Position numbers and translations under genes: made by a program
In this document: positions 29,482 through 37,966 of the stretch, in pieces
Layout: the number at the start of each line of letters is the position of its first letter
Numbering within the stretch: the first letter of the stretch is position 1
The notes under the pieces: model-generated
Told to the model about the DNA's origin: nothing
The model's input: the letters and a program-made list of their open reading frames with translations, nothing else
Database searches by the model: none
DNA from: Oceanobacillus sojae
GTDB taxonomy: Bacteria > Bacillota > Bacilli > Bacillales > Amphibacillaceae
DNA length: 64,000 nt
Reading direction: 5' to 3'
Assembly (NCBI RefSeq): GCF_900162665.1
Contig: NZ_LT727810.1
Span: forward strand, 690,038 to 754,037

Positions 29482-30633
29482 ATGCAGCGAGGAACCTTTA
29501 AATTAATGAAATCCGTAAATAAATCACTAGTTTTAAATAAAATTCGCAAAGATGGCCCTATATCGAGAGCACAAATCGCAAAAGATTCGAAATTAACCCC
29601 TCCAACTGTAAGCAGTTTTGTAAAGGAATTACTGGAAGAAGGGCTGGTAAAAGAAAAGGATTTAGGAAAGTCTAATGGCGGCCGCAAACCGACAATGCTG
29701 GAAATCAATTATCATCACTTCTATATAATCGGAGTAGATTCCGGTTCAAGCAGGGTAGACGTAATATTATCAGACTTATCAGGAAAAATCTACGAACGTA
29801 TTAGCGCTGACTTTCCGAACAATATGTCTAAAGAGCAATTTTTAATTATACTATCCTCTGCAGTCCGTGATATTTTATCTAAGGTAACCCGGCCTGATAA
29901 GGTGCTTGGTATCGGAGTTGCAATGCATGGTGTGGTACAGGTGGAAACAGGAACTTCTTTAATCGCACCTTCACTGGGATTAGAGAACATACCGATTAAA
30001 GAAACGTTAGAGAATGAATTTAATCTGGAAGTATATGTTGAAAATGATGCAAGGGCAATGGCTTTGGGAGAATCATGGTTCGGGGAATATGGAGATCAGG
30101 ACAGTATGATGACAATTAACATTGGAAATGGTGTCGGATCTGGTCTTGTAGTTGATGGAAATCTTTATCATGGAGCGCAGGATATAGCCGGTGAGATTGG
30201 CCATATGATGATTGATATACATGGGGAGGTTTGTGAATGTGGAAATAAAGGGTGTCTGCAGACCTTTATTTCCGGGTCATCTATTGCGAGAAGGGCAAAT
30301 AAATTAAGGGAAGAGCACTTTGCCTCTGGAAAAGATGTATATGAAGCGATGCAAAATGGGAATACATCGTTAAAAGAAGTTTTTGAAGAGACCGGGATGC
30401 TTATCGGGATAGGAATAACCAATCTTATTCATGTGGTGAACCCAAAGCTGATTGTGCTTGGCGGCGGTGTGATGAATGCCGAGGAAATGCTTCTTCCGGC
30501 TATTCATAAAACCATTGCTCAGCATGCTTTAACACCAGAAGCTAAAGAAACGAAGGTAGTAGTCAGTAAATTAGGCAAGGACGCTGCGTTGTTGGGTGCA
30601 ACAGCTCTTGTTTTAGTAGAAATATTTAATTAA
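29482..30633 (+). CDS. ROK-family repressor (XylR/NagC type)
   Basis: This 383-residue regulator has an N-terminal winged helix (about 12-70, GPISRAQIAKDSKLTPPTVSSFVKEL) and a ROK sugar-kinase-fold domain. The ATP-site-like DSGSSRVDV is followed by ENDARAMALGE and the zinc motif HMMIDIHGEVCECGNKGCLQ (His and three Cys). It probably represses the cluster until a pathway sugar binds. ATG 29482 has GTGGAGG before it. It has its own 300-base upstream region with a TATAAT at about 29374. Confidence 0.88.
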   Translation: MQRGTFKLMKSVNKSLVLNKIRKDGPISRAQIAKDSKLTPPTVSSFVKELLEEGLVKEKDLGKSNGGRKPTMLEINYHHFYIIGVDSGSSRVDVILSDLSGKIYERISADFPNNMSKEQFLIILSSAVRDILSKVTRPDKVLGIGVAMHGVVQVETGTSLIAPSLGLENIPIKETLENEFNLEVYVENDARAMALGESWFGEYGDQDSMMTINIGNGVGSGLVVDGNLYHGAQDIAGEIGHMMIDIHGEVCECGNKGCLQTFISGSSIARRANKLREEHFASGKDVYEAMQNGNTSLKEVFEETGMLIGIGITNLIHVVNPKLIVLGGGVMNAEEMLLPAIHKTIAQHALTPEAKETKVVVSKLGKDAALLGATALVLVEIFN

Positions 30634-30647
30634 AATAGGCGAGGTGT

Positions 30648-30688
30648 AAAAACAGGACAATCTTTTATTGATTAGATGTCCTGTTTTT
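30648..30688. terminator. Bidirectional terminator between ROK and galM
   Basis: AAAAACAGGACA and TGTCCTGTTTTT are perfect 12-bp arms between convergent genes. The galM stop codon lies inside the loop region. Confidence 0.8.
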
Positions 30689-31738
30689 GTTTGCACTAGA
30701 GAAGGGCTGCCTTGTACCAAATTGGAAGGTAGTTGTTTTATCATAAAGCGCTCCTGCCTGGATAATCATGGATGGGAGCTTGTCCTGGTAAAGTGCTAAT
30801 GGTGTATTTGCTGTTTCAAAACAAACACCGTAATGAGCAGGTAAAGGTCCGTCTGTCAATGCATATCCTTGAGAGCCCTGATTTGCAGTGTACATAACCA
30901 TACCAGGCTGGTTTGTTTCTATAGATAAGGTTCTTCCGCTTGTTTGTTCATAAACATCAACATAACTTCTCTTATTTTCAAAAACAAAGTAATGATCGTA
31001 ACCATCAGCCAGAGCTAACTGTTTTATGTCAGGTAATGATTTTAATCCCTTTCTCAATAAAGCTCCGGAACGGAAATCAAATGCTGTATCGGTTACATCG
31101 AGAAGCCGGCCTGTTGGCAATAAACTGTTATCCAATTCTAAAATGGTGCTGCTGGGTATAGTGACATGATGCTGGTAAATAGAATTTTTCATATTTCCGG
31201 ATAAATTAAAATAAGTATGGTTTGTTAATGAAAGTATGGTTGCTGTATCAGGGACAGCACGATAATGAATCGAAAATTCATTTTCCTTTGTAAGACGATA
31301 GGTAATAGATACATTCAGACAGCCCGGGTAGCCTCCCGAAGATGCTATATCTTTTGTTGTCAATTGTAATTCTGCAGTTGATTCTGTTTTTTTTATTTGC
31401 GTATCCCACAGAATTTGATGAAATCCGTCTGATCCGCCATGTAAATGACTTGTACCTTCATTTTGTTCCAATTGGTAAGCTTGCTGATTTATTTTGAACC
31501 GGCCATCAGGTATCCGGCCGGAAACCCTGCCAATTAGAGCTCCTAAATACAAGGGGTTTTTTTCATAATCATAATAATTATTGAAAGTCCAAACAATATT
31601 TTCTGTATTTCCATGTTGGTCTGGTGTACAGATTTTTGTAATGATTCCGCCAAAGTTAAGTATGCTAATTTCAATGATGTTATTTGTTAATGTGAATTCT
31701 TTCCATCCTCTTACAACTTCTTTTACGTATATATCCAC
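30665..31738 (-). CDS. galM: Aldose 1-epimerase (galactose mutarotase)
   Basis: This 357-residue mutarotase interconverts alpha and beta anomers of hexoses such as galactose released by LacZ. Expected family blocks are ENIVWTFNNYYDYEKNPLYLGALIGRVSGRI, the catalytic His in LTNHTYFNLSG, a DGYDHYF motif, and the C-terminal ETANTPLA carrying the catalytic Glu region. It is divergent from the sugar genes but shares their 17-bp operator, so it belongs to the same regulon. On the minus strand AGAAGGTG precedes ATG 31738. Confidence 0.9.
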   Translation of the reverse strand: MDIYVKEVVRGWKEFTLTNNIIEISILNFGGIITKICTPDQHGNTENIVWTFNNYYDYEKNPLYLGALIGRVSGRIPDGRFKINQQAYQLEQNEGTSHLHGGSDGFHQILWDTQIKKTESTAELQLTTKDIASSGGYPGCLNVSITYRLTKENEFSIHYRAVPDTATILSLTNHTYFNLSGNMKNSIYQHHVTIPSSTILELDNSLLPTGRLLDVTDTAFDFRSGALLRKGLKSLPDIKQLALADGYDHYFVFENKRSYVDVYEQTSGRTLSIETNQPGMVMYTANQGSQGYALTDGPLPAHYGVCFETANTPLALYQDKLPSMIIQAGALYDKTTTFQFGTRQPFSSANKNRTSNQ

Positions 31739-31792
31739 ACTTTCACCTTCTTTTTGACAAGCAACGTCAATTTATTACTGAAACTAAAATAA

Positions 31793-31809
31793 TTAATTTA
31801 ATTAATTAA
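31793..31809. promoter_or_regulatory. Probable ROK-repressor operator, galM promoter
   Basis: TTAATTTAATTAATTAA here is identical to 16921-16937. It sits just downstream of the galM -10 box, where a repressor would block initiation. Confidence 0.6.
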
Positions 31810-31821
31810 CTTATTGATAAT

Positions 31822-31850
31822 ATTCTAACTTTTTAAGACGCCTTTGGCAA
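31822..31850 (-). promoter_or_regulatory. galM promoter
   Basis: On the minus strand TTGCCA (complement of 31845-31850) and TAGAAT (complement of 31822-31827) are separated by 17 bp, a good sigma-A promoter. Confidence 0.65.
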
Positions 31851-32053
31851 TAGGGAATAAGCATAAATTAGATAAATGGTTCAATAGGTATACTTACAAA
31901 ATTACATAAAAACGGTATGAAATGAAAATAGCTTTATACAAAAAAATGGTTTATTTTATGAGGATAAAAATCAATACATCCAGCATGAAGTTTGTTAACT
32001 TTCATCTAGACTACAATATGATATTATAAAGATATAGAAAGAAGGTGTACTTG

Positions 32054-32884
32054 GTGATATTAGTTATTCTTATTTGTTTTACTGTCGCTATGCTGGCAGC
32101 GTTTGTTGGAAGCCTGGCAGGGCTAGGAGGCGGAGTCGTATTAATTCCATTATTATTCCTTGCCAGCGGTAATATAGAAGGCTTTGAGTGGGTGACGCCT
32201 CAAACAGTTGTAGCAATGTCGCTGCTCGTTATGTTTTTTACAGGTATATCTTCTGCTTTATCCTTTGCCAAAACAAAACGGATTGATTATAAAGCAGGCG
32301 GACTTTTTTTGATCGGCAGTATTCCAGGGAGTATGTGCGGAGCCTGGTTTAATCAATATGTCGAGGCAAATACATTTTATATTTATTTTGGTACTTTAAT
32401 CATTATTATTGCCGCAATTCTTTTTTACAGACAGTTCAAAGGAATTCAGCCGCGAAAGGTAGATGAATCTGAAAGAGGATCCCGCCAGGCGAAGATAGGA
32501 ACAGAAATATATACATATAAAATTAACATAACGCCTGCTATTGCCATTGCGTTCTTTGTCGGGATGCTGTCAGGATTTTTTGGAATAGGCGGCGGGGCAA
32601 TTATGGTTCCAGTTATGCTGCTTATATTTGGCTTTCCGGCGCATATTGCAACAGCCACCTCTATGTTTATGATTATCTTTGTCAGCTTATTTGGAAGCAT
32701 CACCCATGTTGCGCTTGGCAATATCGAGTGGGCGTATGTCCTTTTCTTCATTCCTGGAGCATGGATTGGCGGTAAGCTGGGTGCATTTACAAACCAAAAG
32801 ATTTCAAGCTCGTTATTGGAGCTGTTTTTAAGAATCTTATTAATTATTATGGGAATTCGTATGATTTTACAAGGTATCGGTTAG
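32054..32884 (+). CDS. yunE: TauE/SafE family transporter (YunE-like)
   Basis: This 276-residue polytopic membrane protein of the sulfite-exporter TauE/SafE family has two repeats, each with a GLGGG or GIGGG turn (GSLAGLGGGVVLIP near residues 19-32, SGFFGIGGGAIMVP near 175-188). It exports or imports small organosulfur or anionic compounds. The exact cargo is unknown. It sits directly upstream of yunD, the B. subtilis neighbour of yunE, although the gene order is changed. GTG 32054 is chosen because GAAGG lies 8 bases upstream. TTG 32051 and GTG 32045 are alternatives. Confidence 0.8.
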   Translation: MILVILICFTVAMLAAFVGSLAGLGGGVVLIPLLFLASGNIEGFEWVTPQTVVAMSLLVMFFTGISSALSFAKTKRIDYKAGGLFLIGSIPGSMCGAWFNQYVEANTFYIYFGTLIIIIAAILFYRQFKGIQPRKVDESERGSRQAKIGTEIYTYKINITPAIAIAFFVGMLSGFFGIGGGAIMVPVMLLIFGFPAHIATATSMFMIIFVSLFGSITHVALGNIEWAYVLFFIPGAWIGGKLGAFTNQKISSSLLELFLRILLIIMGIRMILQGIG

Positions 32885-32896
32885 GGGCGGTGAAGT

Positions 32897-34291
32897 ATGT
32901 CTGAAGAGAAAATTTATTTTTACTATACAAATGATTTGCATAGTAATTTTGAACAATGGCCTAGAGTAACAGCATTTTTAAAAGAGAAGCAGGACTTGAG
33001 AAAGCAGAATAAAGAATCTTACTTTACGATGGATGTAGGAGACCATGTAGATCGGTCCCATCCTATTACAGAAGCCTCCAGCGGGCTGGCCAATGTCGAA
33101 TTATTAAATGAAGCAGGCTATGATATCGTGACGCTTGGAAATAATGAGGGTATCACGCTGTCCCATCAGGAATTATATCAATTATATGATAAGGCGGATT
33201 TTCAAGTTGTCTGCAGTAATTTATTTAGTATGGATGAGTTTACACCATTTTGGTTAAAGCGCACGCATACATTTACGACGGAGAGCGGCATACGCATAGG
33301 GGTATTAGGCTTAACAGCACCATTCAATGCTTTTTATAATCTGCTTGATTGGAATATAGAAAATGAATTTGACATTATTGAAAGTTATATACAAGAATTA
33401 GCAAAGGAAACAGATATGATTGTTCTGCTTTCTCATTTAGGGATTTCGGTGGATCAGGAAATTTCCCGGAGATATCCTGATATTGATGTTATTATCGGCG
33501 GACATACGCATCACCTGTTAGAAGAAGGAGAGATGGTAAATCAAACCCTGATAACAGCAGCCGGCAAGCATTGTTATTATGTCGGAGAAGTAGAGGTTAT
33601 CTGGGATCATAATAAGAAACGGATTGTCTCTAAAGAAGCGGCTGCAGTAAGTTTGATAGACAGTGTGAAGGATCTGCAGACGGAAGAGCATCTGCAGCAA
33701 TTATTGAAGCAGGCAGATCATTATTTAGATCAAGTGGTAGCAGTTGTGGAAGAGCCTCTTGAAGTAAAATGGTTTGCAGAAACACCCATTATCCAATCCT
33801 TGACAAAAGTGCTTAAGAAATGGACCCATGCAGATATTGCTATGCTCAATGCTGGGGTATTACTGGATTCGCTGCCGGCTGGAGCAATTACAAAAGGAGA
33901 TCTTCACCGGATTTGTCCGCATCCGATTAACCCTGTCCTTGTTGATTTACGGGGAGACGAAATCGTGGAAACGGTCAGGGCAGCGTTGTCTCCTGCTTTT
34001 ACAGAATTAAAATTAAAAGGGTTCGGCTTTCGCGGGGAGCTTTTAGGTAAAATGATTTTCTCCGGAATCAGGGTGGAGACTGCTTTTCACCGGAATGGCG
34101 CAATGTACGTAAAGCAGGTCTATACAGAGAATGGTTTCCCAATTAATCCGGATAAAACCTACTATGTTGCTACTGCAGATGTATTTACCCTTGGCCAGCT
34201 GCTGCCGGAAATTGCCCGTTCTGCGAAAAAACAATATTTTGTCCCGGAATTTTTACGTGATCTATTAGCCTATGCTGTCAAACAGCAATAG
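32897..34291 (+). CDS. yunD: YunD-like metallophosphatase/5'-nucleotidase
   Basis: This 464-residue two-domain nucleotidase lacks a signal peptide. The N-terminal calcineurin-like metal domain shows YTNDLHSNFEQ near residue 9, MDVGDHVDRS near 45, TLGNNEG near 80, LLSHLG near 178 and GGHTHH near 205. The C-terminal 5'-nucleotidase substrate domain begins near 270 and contains MLNAGVLLDSLPAG. It would dephosphorylate nucleotides or related phosphates. It starts 12 bases after the yunE-like stop with GGGGCGGTGAAG as ribosome binding site. Confidence 0.85.
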   Translation: MSEEKIYFYYTNDLHSNFEQWPRVTAFLKEKQDLRKQNKESYFTMDVGDHVDRSHPITEASSGLANVELLNEAGYDIVTLGNNEGITLSHQELYQLYDKADFQVVCSNLFSMDEFTPFWLKRTHTFTTESGIRIGVLGLTAPFNAFYNLLDWNIENEFDIIESYIQELAKETDMIVLLSHLGISVDQEISRRYPDIDVIIGGHTHHLLEEGEMVNQTLITAAGKHCYYVGEVEVIWDHNKKRIVSKEAAAVSLIDSVKDLQTEEHLQQLLKQADHYLDQVVAVVEEPLEVKWFAETPIIQSLTKVLKKWTHADIAMLNAGVLLDSLPAGAITKGDLHRICPHPINPVLVDLRGDEIVETVRAALSPAFTELKLKGFGFRGELLGKMIFSGIRVETAFHRNGAMYVKQVYTENGFPINPDKTYYVATADVFTLGQLLPEIARSAKKQYFVPEFLRDLLAYAVKQQ

Positions 34292-34373
34292 ACACTGTTT
34301 CTTTGACTTGTGACATTCCCTCTCTTCGTTGCATACACTTATCACGAGAGAATAACAGAGGGGGGCTTTTTTG

Positions 34374-34682
34374 ATGATTACGGTAGAACCTCTTGAGGTG
34401 GATGGAATTATTTTTACAGCAGTAAGTGTTGAACTGCCGAAAACAACCTTATTAACGATTAGTAATGATATAGGGTATATTATGTGTGCAGCACTGGATG
34501 TTGATATTTTCAATGAGATACCTAAGCTGAAAGAAAGAAATGTCATTGCGGGTCGTGCCATGGGGGTAAGAACCATTGATCAATTGCTGAATGCACCATT
34601 ACAAAAAATTACTGATGCATCCAAGGAGCATGGCTGGGAAGTAGGAATGACCGGAAAGGAAGCACTGCTTAAAATATCATAA
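34374..34682 (+). CDS. yunC: YunC, DUF1805 protein
   Basis: This is a 102-residue conserved small protein of unknown biochemical role, family DUF1805 (YunC). Its features are PLEVDGIIFTAVSVELPKTTLL, GYIMCAALDVDIFNE and VIAGRAMGVRTIDQLL. ATG 34374 is used because AGAGGGGGG lies at the right distance. TTG 34371 is less likely. It follows yunD as in the Bacillus yun cluster and ends at a strong terminator. Confidence 0.85.
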   Translation: MITVEPLEVDGIIFTAVSVELPKTTLLTISNDIGYIMCAALDVDIFNEIPKLKERNVIAGRAMGVRTIDQLLNAPLQKITDASKEHGWEVGMTGKEALLKIS

Positions 34683-34699
34683 TATGTTTAAATACGAAG

Positions 34700-34753
34700 A
34701 AACACTTTTTTGTGCATACTATTTTTAGTATGCAACGAAAGAAGTGTTTTTTT
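34700..34753 (+). terminator. Terminator after yunC
   Basis: AAACACTT and AAGTGTTT form the outer arms. GCATACT and AGTATGC form an inner stem, with T residues after. Confidence 0.75.
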
Positions 34754-34899
34754 GTATTTCCATATCGGGAAATAGGGCTTGTGTGTCTTCCTTTCAATAT
34801 TCTGAATGAGAAGAAATATTACCATACATGTTAATCCGGATTCCTATGTTCTAATTCTCTTCAGCAACTGCATAAATTAGGATGAAGGGGGTTGTTTCA

Positions 34900-35691
34900 T
34901 TGAGATTTAAAAAAAGGTATCGATATCGTCCAACAAAAAAAAGAAGAAGACCTCCATCCCGGCGCTCTATCCTGATGCTGACGTTTATTTTATTTTTTGC
35001 AGCTGTTGGTTTCAGCTTCTATTTGATTAATGTTAAAATTGAACCGATTATTATTGATATTGCTAAACGAAAAGCAGATGAATTTGCAACCAGAGCGATT
35101 AATTCTGCTGTTAGTTATGTAGAGGATTATGGATTTGAAGATATGGTTACAGTCACATATGACAATGAAGGAAATTTTGTAACATATAACTGGAACCCGG
35201 CAGTTATCGGTGAAGTTAACAGAGTAGCGACAGACCGTGTTGAAGAATTTTTTACTTATGTCAATCGTGGAGAACAGCTTGAATTTGAACATAATCTGCA
35301 TGAACCAGATGACTATGAGGGTGGTGCAGAAGGAAGAGCTAAGGTAGATCCTACCTTGATTGAGATTCCTTTAGGGCAAATAACAGGGAATTCTGTATTA
35401 GCTAATTTAGGTCCCAAAATCCCGATTAACATGGAGGTTGTCGGAGCTGTACGGACAAATATTGTACACAAAAAAGAGGAGTTTGGCATTAATGGAGCCT
35501 GGCTCTCTTTATATATTAATGTAGAAGCTGATGTGCAAATTATTGTGCCATTTACGTCAGAAGTAAGAACAGTACATACTGAACTTTATTTGGACGGAGG
35601 AGCAATTATGGGTAAGGTACCTGAATTTTATGGAGGAGATGGGGGTAATCCAAATATTGCCATTCCGAAAGATGATTTGCAGAATGATTAA
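34900..35691 (+). CDS. yunB: Sporulation protein YunB
   Basis: This 263-residue sporulation protein has a very basic N-terminus (RYRPTKKRRRPPSRR), one membrane segment (about residues 27-47) and an extracytoplasmic domain with RAINSAVSYV and GAIMGKVPEFYGGD. B. subtilis yunB is sigma-E dependent and needed for normal spores. I choose TTG 34900 because AAGGGGGTTG is 8 bases upstream. The ATG at 34882 lies just before that site and is unlikely. It is one of the landmarks that tie this stretch to the B. subtilis yun region. Confidence 0.88.
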   Translation: MRFKKRYRYRPTKKRRRPPSRRSILMLTFILFFAAVGFSFYLINVKIEPIIIDIAKRKADEFATRAINSAVSYVEDYGFEDMVTVTYDNEGNFVTYNWNPAVIGEVNRVATDRVEEFFTYVNRGEQLEFEHNLHEPDDYEGGAEGRAKVDPTLIEIPLGQITGNSVLANLGPKIPINMEVVGAVRTNIVHKKEEFGINGAWLSLYINVEADVQIIVPFTSEVRTVHTELYLDGGAIMGKVPEFYGGDGGNPNIAIPKDDLQND

Positions 35692-35705
35692 AGATGTAGT
35701 ATAGT
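35677..35705 (+). promoter_or_regulatory. Promoter of the lysine riboswitch transcript
   Basis: TTGCAG (35677-35682) and TATAGT (35700-35705) are 17 bp apart, overlapping the end of yunB and starting about 20 bases before the aptamer. Confidence 0.6.
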
Positions 35706-35730
35706 ACAATTTAGTTGAATACAAACCTTA

Positions 35731-35911
35731 TCAGATCGGTGAGGTAGAGGCGCAAATTATATAAGTATCCGGCAGGAGAATGACAACTGTGATTGCCGGA
35801 GGAAGGGTAGTTTGCCGAAGTATATAAAGGAGTCACACTTTATATTGCTGGCATATTGTTGAAAAAGTAATATGCTGTCATGTAATGATTTACATGGAGA
35901 ACTACTGATCG
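35731..35911 (+). ncRNA. Lysine riboswitch (L box)
   Basis: The leader shows conserved L-box text: GAGGTAGAGGCGC near the 5' side, AAGTATCCGG, GGAGGAAGGG, and TTGCCGAAG in the core. GATCGGT (35734-35740) and ACTGATC (35904-35910) close helix P1. Known lysine riboswitches have this order of elements and about 180 bases. Here it controls the NhaC-type gene at 36155 by terminating transcription at 35938-35972 when lysine is high. Confidence 0.85.
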
Positions 35912-35937
35912 AAATGGAGGATAACGTGAATTGGTGA

Positions 35938-35972
35938 AACAATGGTAGGTTATTTTCTATCATTGTTTTTTT
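35938..35972 (+). terminator. Riboswitch expression-platform terminator
   Basis: AACAATGGTAG and CTATCATTGTT form the stem, followed by T residues. It lies 27 bases after the aptamer P1 helix. Confidence 0.8.
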
Positions 35973-36154
35973 GCGTTTACAAGGAAATTTTTATTAATTT
36001 TTTGCAGAAATAACCTTGTCTGATTTCCTTATTTCGAATCGGTTGTGTATGCAGCGACGGAGGATTATATTGCTTTTTTTATTCGTCATGCGTCGTCAAT
36101 CTAGTGCAGGGATATTTATCCTGAGCCGGGAAATAAATAGATGGAGGTTTTAAT

Positions 36155-37717
36155 ATGGAAGGTACATTTTGGTCGCTGATACCTGCAATTGTCATGCTTG
36201 TGTTAGTGGTATTAACAAGAAAGGTTCTCATCTCAATAGGTACCGGAATTGTGGTCGGAGCGTTATTATTAAATGATTTTCATATATGGGGAACGGTAAA
36301 AGAAATATGGACGGTATTTTATACTATCTTTTATGCAAATGGAGCACCTGAAACCGGGAATCTATTATTAATTAGTTTTCTTCTTTTCTTAGGAGTGCTT
36401 ACTGCATTCTTACAGGCATCCGGCGGGGCCAGAGCATTTGGAGACTGGATGCTGCGCCGTGTGAAAACACGTACTGGTGCGGAGGTGATGACTGCTGTTA
36501 TCGGACTGATTATTTTTATAGATGATTATTTTAACAGTTTGGCAGTAGGTCAAATTGCGAGACCTGTAACAGACAGACAAAATATCTCCCGTGCAAAATT
36601 GGCGTACTATATTGACTCCAGCTCGGCGCCGGTTACTGTAATCGCCCCGATATCAAGCTGGGGAGCTTATATTATTGGAATATTGGGCGGTCTGTTTGTA
36701 GCAAATGGTATTACAACGATTCAGCCGATTGAAGCTTTTATACAAATGATACCTTTGAATTTTTATGCTATTGCCTCGATTATTTTAGTATTCATTGTAG
36801 CATATTTTCATTTTGACATTGGTCCGATGTATACACATGAAAAACGGGCAAGAGAAGAAGGGGAATTACTTGATCCAAAAAGAAATCAAGTCTCAGGGGA
36901 TCTGGGTGATGTATTCGATCCGCATAAAGATGGAAAGGTATTTCATTTAATCATTCCTATTGTTGTATTATTTGTTGCTACTGTAGTTGCTATGATTGGA
37001 ACAGGCATTACGGAAACTGAAGGCAGTGCTTCTATTATCGATGCTTTTGCGAATACAGACGTAAACCTTTCCTTAATTATTGGCGGTATTGCAGCAGTAC
37101 TTACTTCGGTTATTTTTCATATGAAGCAAAGAAAACCCCGCTCAGATATAAAGCGAATTTTTATAGAAGGCTTTAAAACAATGATTCCGGCCATAAATAT
37201 TCTTATTCTTGCCTGGATGATCGGCTCTATTATCGGTGCTTTGGAGACAGGGAGCTATTTAGCGGGGTTAGTGAATAATTCATCTATCTCTGCAGATTTT
37301 CTGCCGGCAATCTTGTTTATTATTGCCGGATTAATGGCTTTGGCAACAGGATCATCATGGGGAACCTTTGGAATTATGCTTCCTATTGCAGCAGAAGTCA
37401 TGGCAAATACGGATATGGAATTATTTTTACCTGCATTGGCAGCTGTACTTGCGGGAGCAGTATTCGGGGATCATTGTACCCCGATTTCAGATACAACTGT
37501 TTTATCGTCAACTGGCGCAGGAGCGCATCATATTGATCACGTTTTGACGCAGCTGCCATATGCTTTTATTGCAGCTTTTACGGCTCTGGTCGGTTTCTTT
37601 GTGATTGGGTTTACCCATTCAACATGGATTGCTTTAGCTGCAACGATTATTCTTTTGATAGGAATTGTCTGGGTGACACATGTATTATTTGTTCAGAAAA
37701 AAAAGAAGGCATCATAA
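36155..37717 (+). CDS. NhaC-family antiporter, probable lysine transporter
   Basis: This 520-residue membrane protein of the NhaC Na+/H+ antiporter superfamily has about 11-12 segments. It includes IIFIDDYFNSLAVGQIARPVTD near 127-148, SSSAPVTVIAPISSWGA and ATGSSWGTFGIMLPI. NhaC-superfamily genes under L boxes have been proposed as lysine transporters (LysW), and the riboswitch here makes lysine uptake or exchange more likely than general sodium export. The specificity is inferred. ATG 36155 is preceded by GATGGAGG. Confidence 0.82.
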   Translation: MEGTFWSLIPAIVMLVLVVLTRKVLISIGTGIVVGALLLNDFHIWGTVKEIWTVFYTIFYANGAPETGNLLLISFLLFLGVLTAFLQASGGARAFGDWMLRRVKTRTGAEVMTAVIGLIIFIDDYFNSLAVGQIARPVTDRQNISRAKLAYYIDSSSAPVTVIAPISSWGAYIIGILGGLFVANGITTIQPIEAFIQMIPLNFYAIASIILVFIVAYFHFDIGPMYTHEKRAREEGELLDPKRNQVSGDLGDVFDPHKDGKVFHLIIPIVVLFVATVVAMIGTGITETEGSASIIDAFANTDVNLSLIIGGIAAVLTSVIFHMKQRKPRSDIKRIFIEGFKTMIPAINILILAWMIGSIIGALETGSYLAGLVNNSSISADFLPAILFIIAGLMALATGSSWGTFGIMLPIAAEVMANTDMELFLPALAAVLAGAVFGDHCTPISDTTVLSSTGAGAHHIDHVLTQLPYAFIAAFTALVGFFVIGFTHSTWIALAATIILLIGIVWVTHVLFVQKKKKAS

Positions 37718-37723
37718 TGGAGG

Positions 37724-37756
37724 GCTTGGAATACATTTTAGTATTCCAAGCTTTTT
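37724..37756 (+). terminator. Terminator after NhaC-type gene
   Basis: GCTTGGAATAC and GTATTCCAAGC are perfect 11-bp arms around six bases, followed by TTTTT. Confidence 0.9.
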
Positions 37757-37843
37757 GACTATTATCATACAATAATTTCTGCACAAGCATTTTGTTATGT
37801 CTATATATCTGTAATTAAATACTGTAATTTCCATTATTGGATA

Positions 37844-37871
37844 TTGACAAACGTCCAGGAAAGGATATAAT
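37844..37871 (+). promoter_or_regulatory. Promoter of sodium symporter gene
   Basis: TTGACA (37844-37849) and TATAAT (37866-37871) are consensus boxes with a 16-bp gap. A cre-like sequence, CTTAAGCGCTTTCA at 37917-37930, lies downstream and could serve CcpA. Confidence 0.7.
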
Positions 37872-37966
37872 ACAAATGAATAGTCTGAAAGTAGTGATTT
37901 TTGTTATTATTCATATCTTAAGCGCTTTCATTCTGTTTTATTTATTAAAAAAGGGGGTTATGTAGG

